Assembly: GCA_016722655.1 (NCBI GenBank)
Contig: JADKIR010000004.1
Span: 2,852,001 to 2,916,000, forward strand
DNA from: Cytophagaceae bacterium
Lineage (GTDB): Bacteria > Bacteroidota > Bacteroidia > Cytophagales > Spirosomataceae
Length of the DNA stretch: 64,000 nt
Reading direction: 5' to 3'
Part shown: piece by piece, positions 26,638 through 34,192 of the stretch
How positions within the stretch are numbered: the first letter of the stretch is position 1
How the letters are laid out: each line of letters starts with the position of its first letter
Position numbers and translations under genes: made by a program
The notes under the pieces: model-generated
The model's input: the letters and a program-made list of their open reading frames with translations, nothing else
The model's database searches: none
Told to the model about the DNA's origin: nothing

Positions 26638-27189
26638 TTAATGGGTTTTCATTTCTCCGTGGTGAAGATAAAAGTTTATGGACTCTTCCCAATCTTTCAA
26701 ATTTTGTTCATACATTTTTTCAAGTGCCTGTTTATTAATTGTGTTGCCTGTATCATTCAGACCAATAAATGTATAAGTTATCTGAGCAGTTGTTTTATCG
26801 GCGGTTAATGGTTTGCATATTACCGTAATAGTCCAATAACGGTTGGGTGTCGAAACAAGATATTGAATCAAATGGGTTTCGGGTTGATACTTTGTTATTC
26901 TCCACAGAAACTCGGTTTCATCATGTCTGTGTGCTTTTGTTTTAAATGTTGTACCTTCTTCCAATATTTCGGTTGTTGGGTAAATTAAAGTAGGATTCCA
27001 TCCTTCTGCCCATTTTCTCTCTTCAAATGCTCCAAATAAAGGGAACACATTTTGAATACTTCCCATCAATAGGATAGTTTCTGTCTTTGAAATTTTTTCA
27101 GCTTTAAAATTTTGATTATCCATGCTTTGCGGGTTTTTACATGAGACCATTAGCATTGACAGTATCAATAGGATACTCATGTTTCTCAT
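26638..27189 (-). CDS. SRPBCC-like lipoprotein
   Basis: A 183-residue lipoprotein (lipobox LMVSC) whose mature part resembles a START/SRPBCC fold: ETILLMGSIQNVFPLFGAFEERKWAEGWNP at the start, TEFLWRITKYQPETHLIQYLVS in the middle and a long C-terminal helix (INKQALEKMYEQNLKDWEESINFYL). It lies 67 bp downstream of a Crp/Fnr gene on the same strand. Ligand unknown. The fold assignment is moderate. Confidence 0.7.
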   Translation of the reverse strand: MRNMSILLILSMLMVSCKNPQSMDNQNFKAEKISKTETILLMGSIQNVFPLFGAFEERKWAEGWNPTLIYPTTEILEEGTTFKTKAHRHDETEFLWRITKYQPETHLIQYLVSTPNRYWTITVICKPLTADKTTAQITYTFIGLNDTGNTINKQALEKMYEQNLKDWEESINFYLHHGEMKTH

Positions 27190-27255
27190 AACTTTGCTCT
27201 TATTTACATTAATTAAAATCCATGCAAAATTATGATGCAGTTTTTAACCCGCCAT

Positions 27256-27771
27256 TTACATTTGTTGAGAAAATGTTCTGCGTATCCTGCTTAGTTGTGT
27301 TGGTGTCATGCCAAGAAAGTTTGCGATATTATAATGAGGCACCCTGTTTAAAAGATTGGGGTATTCTTCTAAAAACCACTTGTATTTATTTAAAGCATCT
27401 CCAGTGATCAATACTTCAATTCTGGAATGATTCTGTTGGTTAAGTTTCTGGAAATTTGAAAGAATAATGTTTGTTATTTCTGTGTTTGAATTTAGATAAG
27501 AAAAAACCTTTTGGTAATCAGCTACTGAGATAATACAATCTTCCAGGGCCTGGATATTAAAGGTTGCCGGGATGTTGGGGATATAATTTCCAGACACAAG
27601 GTCATCTTCCATAAAAAAATGCGTAATAATTTCAATTCCATCATTGTCTATGCTATACCCTTTTAGGATTCCCTTAAGTATTTTCCCTATTCTGTAATTC
27701 TGCTGTCCATGTCTGACAAAGAAATCACCTTTTCGGATTTTTATTTCTGTATGAAGGTTTTCATTTATCAT
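27256..27771 (-). CDS. Crp/Fnr-family transcriptional regulator
   Basis: A 171-residue regulator with a shortened N-terminal roll (EIKIRKGDFFVRHGQQNYRIGKILKGILKGYSI) and a C-terminal HTH (VPHYNIANFLGMTPTQLSRIRRTF). It is the third member of this family within 10 kb, again beside an envelope protein gene. It is somewhat shorter than the other two; the ligand is unknown. Confidence 0.85.
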   Translation of the reverse strand: MINENLHTEIKIRKGDFFVRHGQQNYRIGKILKGILKGYSIDNDGIEIITHFFMEDDLVSGNYIPNIPATFNIQALEDCIISVADYQKVFSYLNSNTEITNIILSNFQKLNQQNHSRIEVLITGDALNKYKWFLEEYPNLLNRVPHYNIANFLGMTPTQLSRIRRTFSQQM

Positions 27772-27901
27772 GATTTTTAAAAACTCACCAAAAACGGTTT
27801 ATATTTTCGAGGGCTTTTCTGTGCGTTGGCCTTTGAGAGGTTGCAAAAGCTCTCGTAAATATTTGTGTTAAGTGATGGTTTTCATCTTTTCGCCCAATAT
27901 T

Positions 27902-28213
27902 TCAATCGATCGCCATTTTTTGATTTAAAAGCTCTACGTTAAAATTAAGTTTGGCATTCAAAGCCTTAAAAACCTTTAAAATTGTATCAAATCTGGCGTC
28001 TGTAAAACTGTTTTCAATTTTAGAAATTTGAGCTTTTTTCACTCCAACAAGTACCCCAAGCTGCTCTTGAGTTAAGTTTCTTTCTTGTCTTATTTCTTTG
28101 ATAGTTTGCCCAAGTATTTCAAGCCTTAGTTCGTTTTCATAAGCATCTCTATTAGGTGTTCCTTGTTTACCTATGTGCTTATCTTTCATTTCTTCAAAAC
28201 TGTAAGTTTTCAT
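27902..28213 (-). CDS. XRE-family antitoxin (HigA-like)
   Basis: A 103-residue protein whose C-terminal half is a Cro/CI HTH (IRQERNLTQEQLGVLVGVKKAQISKIENSFTDARFDTILKVFKALN). Its start overlaps the stop of the toxin gene (ATGA), the toxin-first order typical of HigBA-type modules. It should bind both the toxin and its own promoter. Confidence 0.9.
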   Translation of the reverse strand: MKTYSFEEMKDKHIGKQGTPNRDAYENELRLEILGQTIKEIRQERNLTQEQLGVLVGVKKAQISKIENSFTDARFDTILKVFKALNAKLNFNVELLNQKMAID

Positions 28214-28557
28214 TTTTTTGACTGTTTATGTTTGAAATAATCCATTCTAATCTGCTTTGCTTTCTCGATTTCTTTTTTAGGTGTCTTTTGAGTTTTCTTA
28301 ATCAGTCCGTGGGTGGAGATAACTAAGGTCTCTGATTTATCCTCTTTGTCCCAAAAAGCAAAAAGTCGAATAGCATGCTGTTGAAATAACGTTCTGAACT
28401 CCCAAATATCGTCTTCCAGTTTTTTGAATATTTCTGGGTCGTTTACAAAAGTTGCCTTGTCGATGTTGAAGTAAACTTTATTTTTTGCTTTATCAGATAA
28501 AGAGTCAAGAAATTCTGCTGCTTCCTCAGTAAAAACAACTTTGAATTTTGGATTCAT
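28210..28557 (-). CDS. RelE/HigB-type toxin (Gp49-like)
   Basis: A 115-residue toxin of the phage-derived Gp49-like family (TEEAAEFLDSLSDKAKNKVYFNIDKA, KLEDDIWEFRTLFQQHAIRLFAFWD, ISTHGLIKKTQKTPKKEIEKAKQI). Relatives cleave mRNA on the ribosome. The gene precedes and overlaps its antitoxin by 4 nt. The module sits next to a disrupted gene and an insertion sequence, a usual location for such modules. Confidence 0.88.
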   Translation of the reverse strand: MNPKFKVVFTEEAAEFLDSLSDKAKNKVYFNIDKATFVNDPEIFKKLEDDIWEFRTLFQQHAIRLFAFWDKEDKSETLVISTHGLIKKTQKTPKKEIEKAKQIRMDYFKHKQSKK

Positions 28558-28614
28558 TTACTATTTTATTTCAAAGTTAATAGTTTCTTTTTCAGGAAAC
28601 AAATCTTTTATGAT

Positions 28615-28840
28615 TTAGGATTTCTCAACAACTACTATTGTTTTTGAAAGTGTATCATGAAACCCTTTAGGTGTATATTGGGCATATAAAAAAGACAGCG
28701 GGTCGAAAGGAATAAATCGGCATAAAGACCTAATTAACAAATCTGATAAAGTGGGTTTTTCGCCATTTTCTTTCAAAACAATAGTTTTGGTTATAAACTT
28801 GCCTAAGGTTTTCTGAAAATATAATTCCAATAAAAAGAAA
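28615..28840 (-). pseudogene. RDD-family membrane protein, C-terminal part cut off by the insertion
   Basis: Encodes the last third of an RDD domain protein (ELYFQKTLGKFITKTIVLKE, LSDLLIRSLCRFIPFDPLSF, TPKGFHDTLSKTIVVVEKS). Its N-terminal part lies at 30641-31004, beyond the IS1595-type element. Deleting the element and one copy of the 8-bp target duplication joins the two parts in frame: 582 nt, 193 residues, with LVAFCYFFLLELYFQK at the junction. The gene was intact before the insertion. Role of RDD proteins: often small transporters or envelope proteins, mostly unknown. Confidence 0.88.
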
Positions 28841-28845
28841 CGGAA

Positions 28846-29910
28846 TTATATACTATTTGACATAGCGTATTTTTCGGCCAACTTGGCTCTACGCTTGCCT
28901 TGATTAGATTTTACGAATTGGGGGTTAAGGTCTTTGAAGTCTGTTTCTGGGGGTAGCATGGCATTAAATACGAGAGTTTCAAACATATCGTCATACTTCC
29001 GATTGTTGTATTTAAAGCAAAATTCATCAATGTAGTTCTGTAAATATTCGTCACTTACATTATGATACTGCCCTATAATACCCCTTTTTACTATTGCCCA
29101 AAAGCCTTCTATGGTATTGGTGTTTAATCCCCGATAACTATACATTTTCTGATGGTCAATCTTGATATGCTCAATTACGGCATTGAATCGGCTGTAAGAT
29201 TTGTATTCATCGGTCAAAAGGACGCTATCGGGCAAACTTACATACTTTCTTACAAGTCGTTTCAAACTCGCTGAATCGGTCAAATTCATAACCTCTGCTA
29301 CCACATTGCCGTTTCGCTGAACGATACCAGCCACAGGTGTTTTTAATGTACCCCTGCCACGTTTTGCGTTTTCACTATTTGCATTTTTCTTGTATGCTTC
29401 ATTCTCAAAAACAAACCTGCTTTCAAGTTCTTCAATTCTATCGTCAAGCTCTGCATTTCGATATTTTTTACCAAATTTAGCACTCTGATATTTACGTGGT
29501 TTTCCTCCTATGTAGGTTTCATCCATTTCTAAAATACCTTCGAGATGTTCATTGCCATCTGACATGATTTGCCTGATTTTATGATACATCCTGAATGCCG
29601 TCACATAGCTTATGCCGAGATTTCGCTGAAGCTGTAAAGCTGACAATCCTTTTTTGGCATCACTTATCAAAGCAAAAGAGAAAAGCCAGGTTTTGAGAGA
29701 AAGGTTGGTAGAATGTAGTTGGGTGTTGGTTGTAACCGAAAATTTGCGACCGCACTCATAACAATGGTATCTGTAATCTTCGTAACGTTTTGTGATGTGT
29801 TCACCGCCACAATGACAGCAGTTTTTCTTTGTGCCCCACCTGACAAACTCAAAATAGTCTGTAACCTCTTTTTCGGTTGGCAAGTTGTTGGATATTTGGA
29901 CGATGTTCAT
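28846..29910 (-). CDS. IS1595-family transposase (ISXO2-like DDE)
   Basis: A 354-residue transposase: an N-terminal zinc ribbon (C32/C34 and C50/C53, in CCHCGGEHITKRY and YHCYECGRKF), a helical region, and the DDE catalytic domain with LEMDETYIGGKPRK (Asp130), VLLTDEYKSYSRF and NTIEGFWAIVKRGIIGQYH. This is the ISXO2/IS1595 pattern, where the third residue region is N-x-x-E. Its last codons overlap the left inverted repeat. The start ATG overlaps the end of the passenger gene (4 nt), so the two are translated together. Confidence 0.95.
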   Translation of the reverse strand: MNIVQISNNLPTEKEVTDYFEFVRWGTKKNCCHCGGEHITKRYEDYRYHCYECGRKFSVTTNTQLHSTNLSLKTWLFSFALISDAKKGLSALQLQRNLGISYVTAFRMYHKIRQIMSDGNEHLEGILEMDETYIGGKPRKYQSAKFGKKYRNAELDDRIEELESRFVFENEAYKKNANSENAKRGRGTLKTPVAGIVQRNGNVVAEVMNLTDSASLKRLVRKYVSLPDSVLLTDEYKSYSRFNAVIEHIKIDHQKMYSYRGLNTNTIEGFWAIVKRGIIGQYHNVSDEYLQNYIDEFCFKYNNRKYDDMFETLVFNAMLPPETDFKDLNPQFVKSNQGKRRAKLAEKYAMSNSI

Positions 29911-30596
29911 TGCTCTGAATTGTTTTTTGTATCAATATTTTCGTTTATGAACTTGACCACATGTTGAGCTTTGCTAATTTCAATAATAAAAATTCTTGAA
30001 ACAACAAAGCCAAGAATTAGAATAGAGTATAGTAAGAAATTAATAAATGGCATTATATGATTTAAAGGATATTCAAGAATATGATTTGTAATAATAATTG
30101 AAACAATTAGCCCAAGCACTTTACTTAATATTTTTACAATTTTTGGAGACATATCAGAAAATTTATGGTAGTTACTAACAGTATCTTCAGAAAATTTATT
30201 TCTAAAATAGTATTTTTTATTATCCTCATTAAATCTCAGATATTTCATAAGAAATTTAACAGTTTTATCCTTGTCATAGATTGCATTTTTTTCTAATGGC
30301 AATGACAGTATAAAATGAAAAATAATTTCTATCAAGAAGAAATACACAAATGCGATACCCAAAAAAATCACAAAACTTATTAAAAATGACTCCTTTAAAA
30401 TAGCATCAAAAGCAATAGCTAAATTAAATGATTCTGGTACAACAAATTCATATTCTAAATTATTCATAATCTTATTTGTTGAAATAATTGAAAAATAAAA
30501 TCTAAATATTTCAATAAGTAACTTAAATCGTTTTAAATGCTCAGTTGTTAAGAAAGCTATTATATATTCCATAAAAGAGGTTTTAATTATACCCAA
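29907..30596 (-). CDS. Membrane protein passenger of the IS1595 element
   Basis: A 229-residue protein lying entirely inside the insertion sequence, upstream of and overlapping the transposase gene. It has about four hydrophobic segments (about 65-100, 157-177, 184-208) and a hydrophilic central part rich in Lys, Asn and Tyr. No known motif is seen. IS1595-group elements are known to carry passenger genes; this one is not a resistance gene I recognise. Confidence 0.8.
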   Translation of the reverse strand: MGIIKTSFMEYIIAFLTTEHLKRFKLLIEIFRFYFSIISTNKIMNNLEYEFVVPESFNLAIAFDAILKESFLISFVIFLGIAFVYFFLIEIIFHFILSLPLEKNAIYDKDKTVKFLMKYLRFNEDNKKYYFRNKFSEDTVSNYHKFSDMSPKIVKILSKVLGLIVSIIITNHILEYPLNHIMPFINFLLYSILILGFVVSRIFIIEISKAQHVVKFINENIDTKNNSEQ

Positions 30597-30640
30597 ATTT
30601 ACGGCAAATAGGTTTATATGTCAAATAGTATATAATTCCG

Positions 30641-31004
30641 AAAAGAAATAACAGAAAGCTACCAGGAATAGAATTATTAAACCAGAATTTCTTTTATCAA
30701 TAAAATTTAAAATGTCAAGTATAGTCATGATAACATAAGCTATTGTAATGACAGCAACAAAGTCAATCAAAAAATTAATAATTCTTTGGAGGTAATTGGC
30801 TTTTGTTCCTTGAAATATAATTAGCGGTTCAGGCGGACTTTCTTTTAATTTTTCGATATAATCAATTTTAATTTCACGGAAATAAATTTCTTTTAAAGCC
30901 GCCTCAAGTGCCTCTGTTGTATATTGAGATTTATTTATGGTTACAATTTCAATTAGTTCTTCATCAGAACGTTTCTTCATTCTATCAGTATAGTCCAATT
31001 TCAT
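30641..31004 (-). pseudogene. RDD-family membrane protein, N-terminal part
   Basis: Encodes a cytosolic N-terminal region (DEELIEIVTINKSQYTTEALEAALKEIY, a helical repeat) and the first RDD helices (ANYLQRIINFLIDFVAVITIAYVIMTILD, then LIILFLVAFCYFF). The frame then runs into the insertion sequence and stops after six foreign residues. It belongs with the fragment at 28615-28840. Confidence 0.88.
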
Positions 31005-31035
31005 TTATGAGTAATTTATTTTTGCTACCACGTAA

Positions 31036-31085
31036 AATTAGTATAGATACAATTCCCAAATCCAGTTGCGCATATATCGTTATTG
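31036..31085. repeat. Imperfect palindrome related to the one at 45231 (element A)
   Basis: Shares with 45231-45287 the blocks TTAGTATAGAT-CAATT, CAGTTGCG/TAGTTGCG and ATATCGTTATT, in the same orientation. The outer parts pair with each other (TATAGATAC-type with GATATATGC-type). The intergenic stretch 31005-31295 holds nothing else that I can name. Confidence 0.55.
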
Positions 31086-31295
31086 TATGAGTTACGTTTA
31101 TTTGTCTGCTACCTATTTATTTATCAAATATATCAAAGATCTCAAAAAAAACAAAAGGACTTTTCGCGGTTTTATTTACCCTATCCTACAAGGATTCAAT
31201 AAAAAATGAATGGACTAAAGATATTGATAATTGAGGAATTGCAAGTAAAATATGATTAACGCCCCAAAGATGGTCCAACCATCGTAGAACGGAAT

Positions 31296-32090
31296 TTAAT
31301 TATAGTGAATACCTGATACCAACAGTCGGTTCATAATAATGATAAGTATCAATATAATTAATAATTGGGGTTGCAATTTGTTTAATAAGTCGAAATTTTT
31401 GTTCGTGTTTTCTTTTGAATAATTTGCCTTCAACAAAAAACCGTAACTCCACATTAATGCAAGCGGACTGCAAAGAGGATAAATTAAACTTAAAAATACC
31501 GGCACAGGCAGATTCAGCAGTGATGTAATGACAATACCGATAAAAAGTGGAAATATTACCAATGAATTTGTAAATTCTTTCCTTAAAGATTGGTTTTCAA
31601 TAATCTCGACCGTGCCCATTTCAATAAAATACTCGCTTAACTTTTTTAGGATAAAAAATAGTGATACAGCCCCTAAAACAGCAATAATAATAGATATCAA
31701 TATCGGGAATTTCAACGCGTTAAAAATATAACCCGTATCACCTTGTATGAAAAAAGGAGCAATCATCAGGTAACCCATGAAATTGATGTATCCAAATACG
31801 CTCATGTAAAGTAAAAACAAAAAAAATGTATTGCGTTTTTTATATTTTGAACAAATAAAATTAAATGTTATTCCTATCAACAAACTAAATATCGGGCCTG
31901 CAGCAGCCACGAGTATGCCACTTCTTAAAGACAATGAATTTTCGAGAACATAATTGTGAAAAAGCACTATGTAGGTCGAACGTAAAACAATTGCTGCTGC
32001 AAAATGCCCTACTTCGTGAAGTGTCATTTGTAAAATTGTTGCGATTACAAATAGTGCAGTTGAGTTAATTATTATATTTCTTTTGTTCAT
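31296..32090 (-). CDS. M50-like (site-2 protease type) membrane metallopeptidase
   Basis: A 264-residue protein with about six membrane spans. H25-EVG-H29 within the first hydrophobic segment (LQMTLHEVGHFAAAIVL) is the zinc site of intramembrane M50-type peptidases, where HExxH sits near a membrane helix. The usual second ligand motif (NxxPxxxLDG) is not present in that form; NLPVP near residue 213 is a weak candidate. It may be a divergent peptidase or a DUF3267-like protein that only retains the fold. A GTTATGC-type boundary lies 47 bp upstream of the start. Confidence 0.72.
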   Translation of the reverse strand: MNKRNIIINSTALFVIATILQMTLHEVGHFAAAIVLRSTYIVLFHNYVLENSLSLRSGILVAAAGPIFSLLIGITFNFICSKYKKRNTFFLFLLYMSVFGYINFMGYLMIAPFFIQGDTGYIFNALKFPILISIIIAVLGAVSLFFILKKLSEYFIEMGTVEIIENQSLRKEFTNSLVIFPLFIGIVITSLLNLPVPVFLSLIYPLCSPLALMWSYGFLLKANYSKENTNKNFDLLNKLQPQLLIILILIIIMNRLLVSGIHYN

Positions 32091-32136
32091 TTCATTATTA
32101 TTTGTCTGTTCTTTTGGTTTTTTTTTACACTATTGA

Positions 32137-32302
32137 GTTATGCAATTACTTTAAGTACAATGATGCAAAACGGTTTTGGAGCTTTGCAAAGCTGATAAAA
32201 CAGAAGCACAAATGTTCAGTTCAATATCAAAGTTTAATTGAGCCCCCAATGTTCAAATCTAGCATTAATGCCCCACTTTTGCAAAACCCCAATTGGTGGC
32301 TG
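32137..32302. repeat. Large imperfect palindrome (element B) after a GTTATGC motif
   Basis: GTTATGC at 32137-32143 is followed by AAAACGGTTTTGGAGCTTTG at 32167 and, at its far end, ACTTTTGCAAAACCCCAATT. The two arms pair imperfectly. The interior carries AGAAGCACAAATGTTCA, which recurs in element C at 35950. Confidence 0.55.
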
Positions 32303-32307
32303 GCTTT

Positions 32308-32973
32308 TTATTCTTTGTTTTTAACTTTTAAAATCCTTTTGAAATTTCTTTCTATTTCAGCTTGTTCTTCGTTTAATGATTTGTCAGACATTGGTGAAAT
32401 ATTGTCTTCACTATTTAATTGGAGAATTAATTTTCCGTTTTCAAAATAACTTCTTTTTTCAACAATTTTAGATTTCTCAATATCGAAAACTTCTTTATCA
32501 CTACTTTCTGGTATTTTCTTCCAAATTGACCTATTGTATTTTAATCCTTTTTGAAAAACAAAAGAAAGTTTATTGTCTAGTAAATAGTATTCTGTCAGTA
32601 CTTGATATGTTTCCCCAAATTCTTGTGTAATTATTTTGTCTAATTTATCATTCCAATTGTAAAATGTTACTTCTCCACCTTCATTACTTCCTTCCAAATA
32701 TTTTGTTTCAATATTGCTCCAATTTCCATAATCAATTGAATTTAGTCTTTTGAAATTTTCTCTTATAGGTTTCAGTTTTTTTGTCAAATACTCATCATGA
32801 GGATTGTAAATTTGGTTCTTGCTATCAGCAATTTTAGAACTATCTTTTATTATTCTTGTTTTGTTAGAAATAATTTTATTAGAATTCTTTTTAGCATTTT
32901 GTGTTTTTGTCTCACAACTTGCCAATGAAATTAGGATTATTCCAACTAATATTTTCTTAAAGTTTCTTTTCAC
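32308..32973 (-). CDS. Hypothetical lipoprotein
   Basis: With a GTG start at 32973 the product is a 221-residue lipoprotein: KRNFKKILVGIILISLASC is a clear SPII signal. The open frame continues upstream, but those codons lie inside a repeat boundary (GTTATGC complement) and spoil the signal peptide, so I reject the longer start. The mature protein is hydrophilic, Lys/Asn/Glu-rich, with a mixed beta pattern (YGNWSNIETKYLEGSNEGGEVTFYNW). No family recognised. Confidence 0.75.
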   Translation of the reverse strand: MKRNFKKILVGIILISLASCETKTQNAKKNSNKIISNKTRIIKDSSKIADSKNQIYNPHDEYLTKKLKPIRENFKRLNSIDYGNWSNIETKYLEGSNEGGEVTFYNWNDKLDKIITQEFGETYQVLTEYYLLDNKLSFVFQKGLKYNRSIWKKIPESSDKEVFDIEKSKIVEKRSYFENGKLILQLNSEDNISPMSDKSLNEEQAEIERNFKRILKVKNKE

Positions 32974-33030
32974 GGAATTGTATGTTATGCTTGCCACCAA
33001 CAAATAAATTTAGGCAATACAATTTTTGAA

Positions 33031-33240
33031 TTGCGTAAATATCCCATTTGTACTAAATCTACAAATTGATATAATCGACTGGCAATGAGTATTTAAACTG
33101 TGAAAGGTTAATTGCGTAAATATATATCTCATTGATCCGGTGTTTTGATAATATGGTATTCAAAATTAGTGATTTTTCTTTTTCGGAATATAGATTACTG
33201 TGGATTTTCAAAATCAATATTTCCTTCTGTAGCCTCTTTG
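33031..33240 (-). repeat. 230-bp dispersed repeat, copy 4
   Basis: Begins TTGCGTAAATATCCCATTTG and follows copy 3 closely through GGCAATGAGTATTTAAACTG, ATATCTCATTGATCCGGTG, TATTCAAAATTAGTGATTTT and TGTGGATTTTCAAAATCAAT. It lies 58 bp upstream of the lipoprotein start. The gene-free stretch 33004-34191 holds this copy, an AT-rich part with no gene (33250-33665), a tandem array and element E. Confidence 0.75.
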
Positions 33241-33671
33241 CATTTCCAAAACATTTGCCACAGCCTCGCAGGGAGATTTTTATATTTAACTTGCCCAGAT
33301 GTAAAAGCTTCAGGAAAAAGTGTAAAAGTTTTATTACAAATCATTAAAGTATAGCCGGGAATTTCTGTCTGATGGCTACTTACCAAATGTTATCCAAAGG
33401 CTAGCTCTTTTATCAGAAGTCTAATGGTATTTTCATGGGCCAATTAGCCAAAATAAAAACTAAAGGAGAAATATTTCCGGTTTGCCCTGCCATATCAATT
33501 AACCAAAGGTGATGCTTTTCTAAGGTATTTTAAATCGGCGGTACCGATAGAGTAATCCAAGAATGTATAAACTATTGATTATTAGATAGAAATAATAGGA
33601 AGTATTGCCAAATTACCACATAAATAGTTGAAAACTTGTGCTAAATTACCATTAGTGGAGGGGTAAAAGTG

Positions 33672-33935
33672 CTAAATTAACATCGAATTCGACGAATTTA
33701 ACATCGAATTCCACGAATTTGATGTCGAAATCGACGAATTTAACATCGAAATCGACGAATTTAACATTGAATTTCACGAATTTAACATTGAATTTCACGA
33801 ATTTGATATCGAATTCGACGAATTTAACTTCATTTTTCAGGAATTTGACTTCGAATTCGACGAATTTGACTTCGATGGAGGGTGCTACGACTTCATTTTT
33901 ACCAATTTTGATCTCAGTGGAGGAGGCTGCGAGCT
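33672..33935. repeat. Tandem array of 21-bp repeats
   Basis: About twelve units of ATCGAATTCGACGAATTTAA-C type, decaying towards the right end. The unit is partly self-complementary (GAATTC, CGAATTCG). Because 21 is a multiple of three, both strands stay open: a heptad such as SNSTNLT on one strand and KFVDFDV on the other. There is no start codon with a ribosome site and no signal peptide, so I read it as non-coding. The array ends at a GC-rich CTACCCGCCGGGTCTCGG piece. Confidence 0.8.
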
Positions 33936-34130
33936 ACCCGCCGGGTCTCGGCAACTACTCAACCCGGCCAGGAAAGTAAGTATTGAAGCAATTGAAAACG
34001 ATGACCGTTAATAGAAAAATGAGGGAACGAGAAAAAAAGAGGCTATATCAAAGTGAATGGATGAAGGCTTATAGGTGGATATTCCTTTTTGAGGTTTAAC
34101 TATGGTTTAAAGATAATTTGGGAATCGATT

Positions 34131-34192
34131 AGTTATGGCATAACGGTTGAGCTTTACAATCGGTACGGGCAATAGCCGTACTGGTGTAAAAC
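34131..34192. repeat. Palindrome with strong hairpin (element E)
   Basis: GTTATGGCATAAC is followed by GGTTGAGC and by a hairpin whose arms TTTACAATCGGTACGG and CCGTACTGGTGTAAAA pair over about 15 bp around GCAATAG. A T-rich tract follows. It could serve as a terminator but the minus-strand gene reads into it from the other side, where the tail is A-rich; I group it with the attC-like palindromes because of its AACGGTT start. Confidence 0.55.

Larger units (their letters stand above)
28841..30640 (-). mobile_element. Complete IS1595-family insertion sequence with passenger gene
   Basis: The element is 1800 bp. Its ends are perfect 24-bp inverted repeats at 28841-28864 and 30617-30640 (outer bases CGGAATTATA...). 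It is flanked by an 8-bp direct repeat, AAAAGAAA, at 28833-28840 and 30641-30648, as expected for this family. It carries a transposase and one membrane protein gene, both on the minus strand, and interrupts an RDD-family gene. The intact ends and intact transposase suggest recent arrival. Confidence 0.95.

Noticed and set aside
33195..33386. Minus-strand frame of 63 codons after repeat copy 4
   Set aside because: No ribosome site, no family, and it overlaps the repeat; a decayed gene cannot be excluded.
33719..33979. Plus-strand frame of 86 codons with SNSTNLT heptads
   Set aside because: Same reason: it is the 21-bp array read in one of several open frames.
34131..34192. Element E as a plain terminator
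   Set aside because: The hairpin is strong and followed by T on the plus strand, but no plus-strand gene ends there; kept as a palindrome of the attC-like group.
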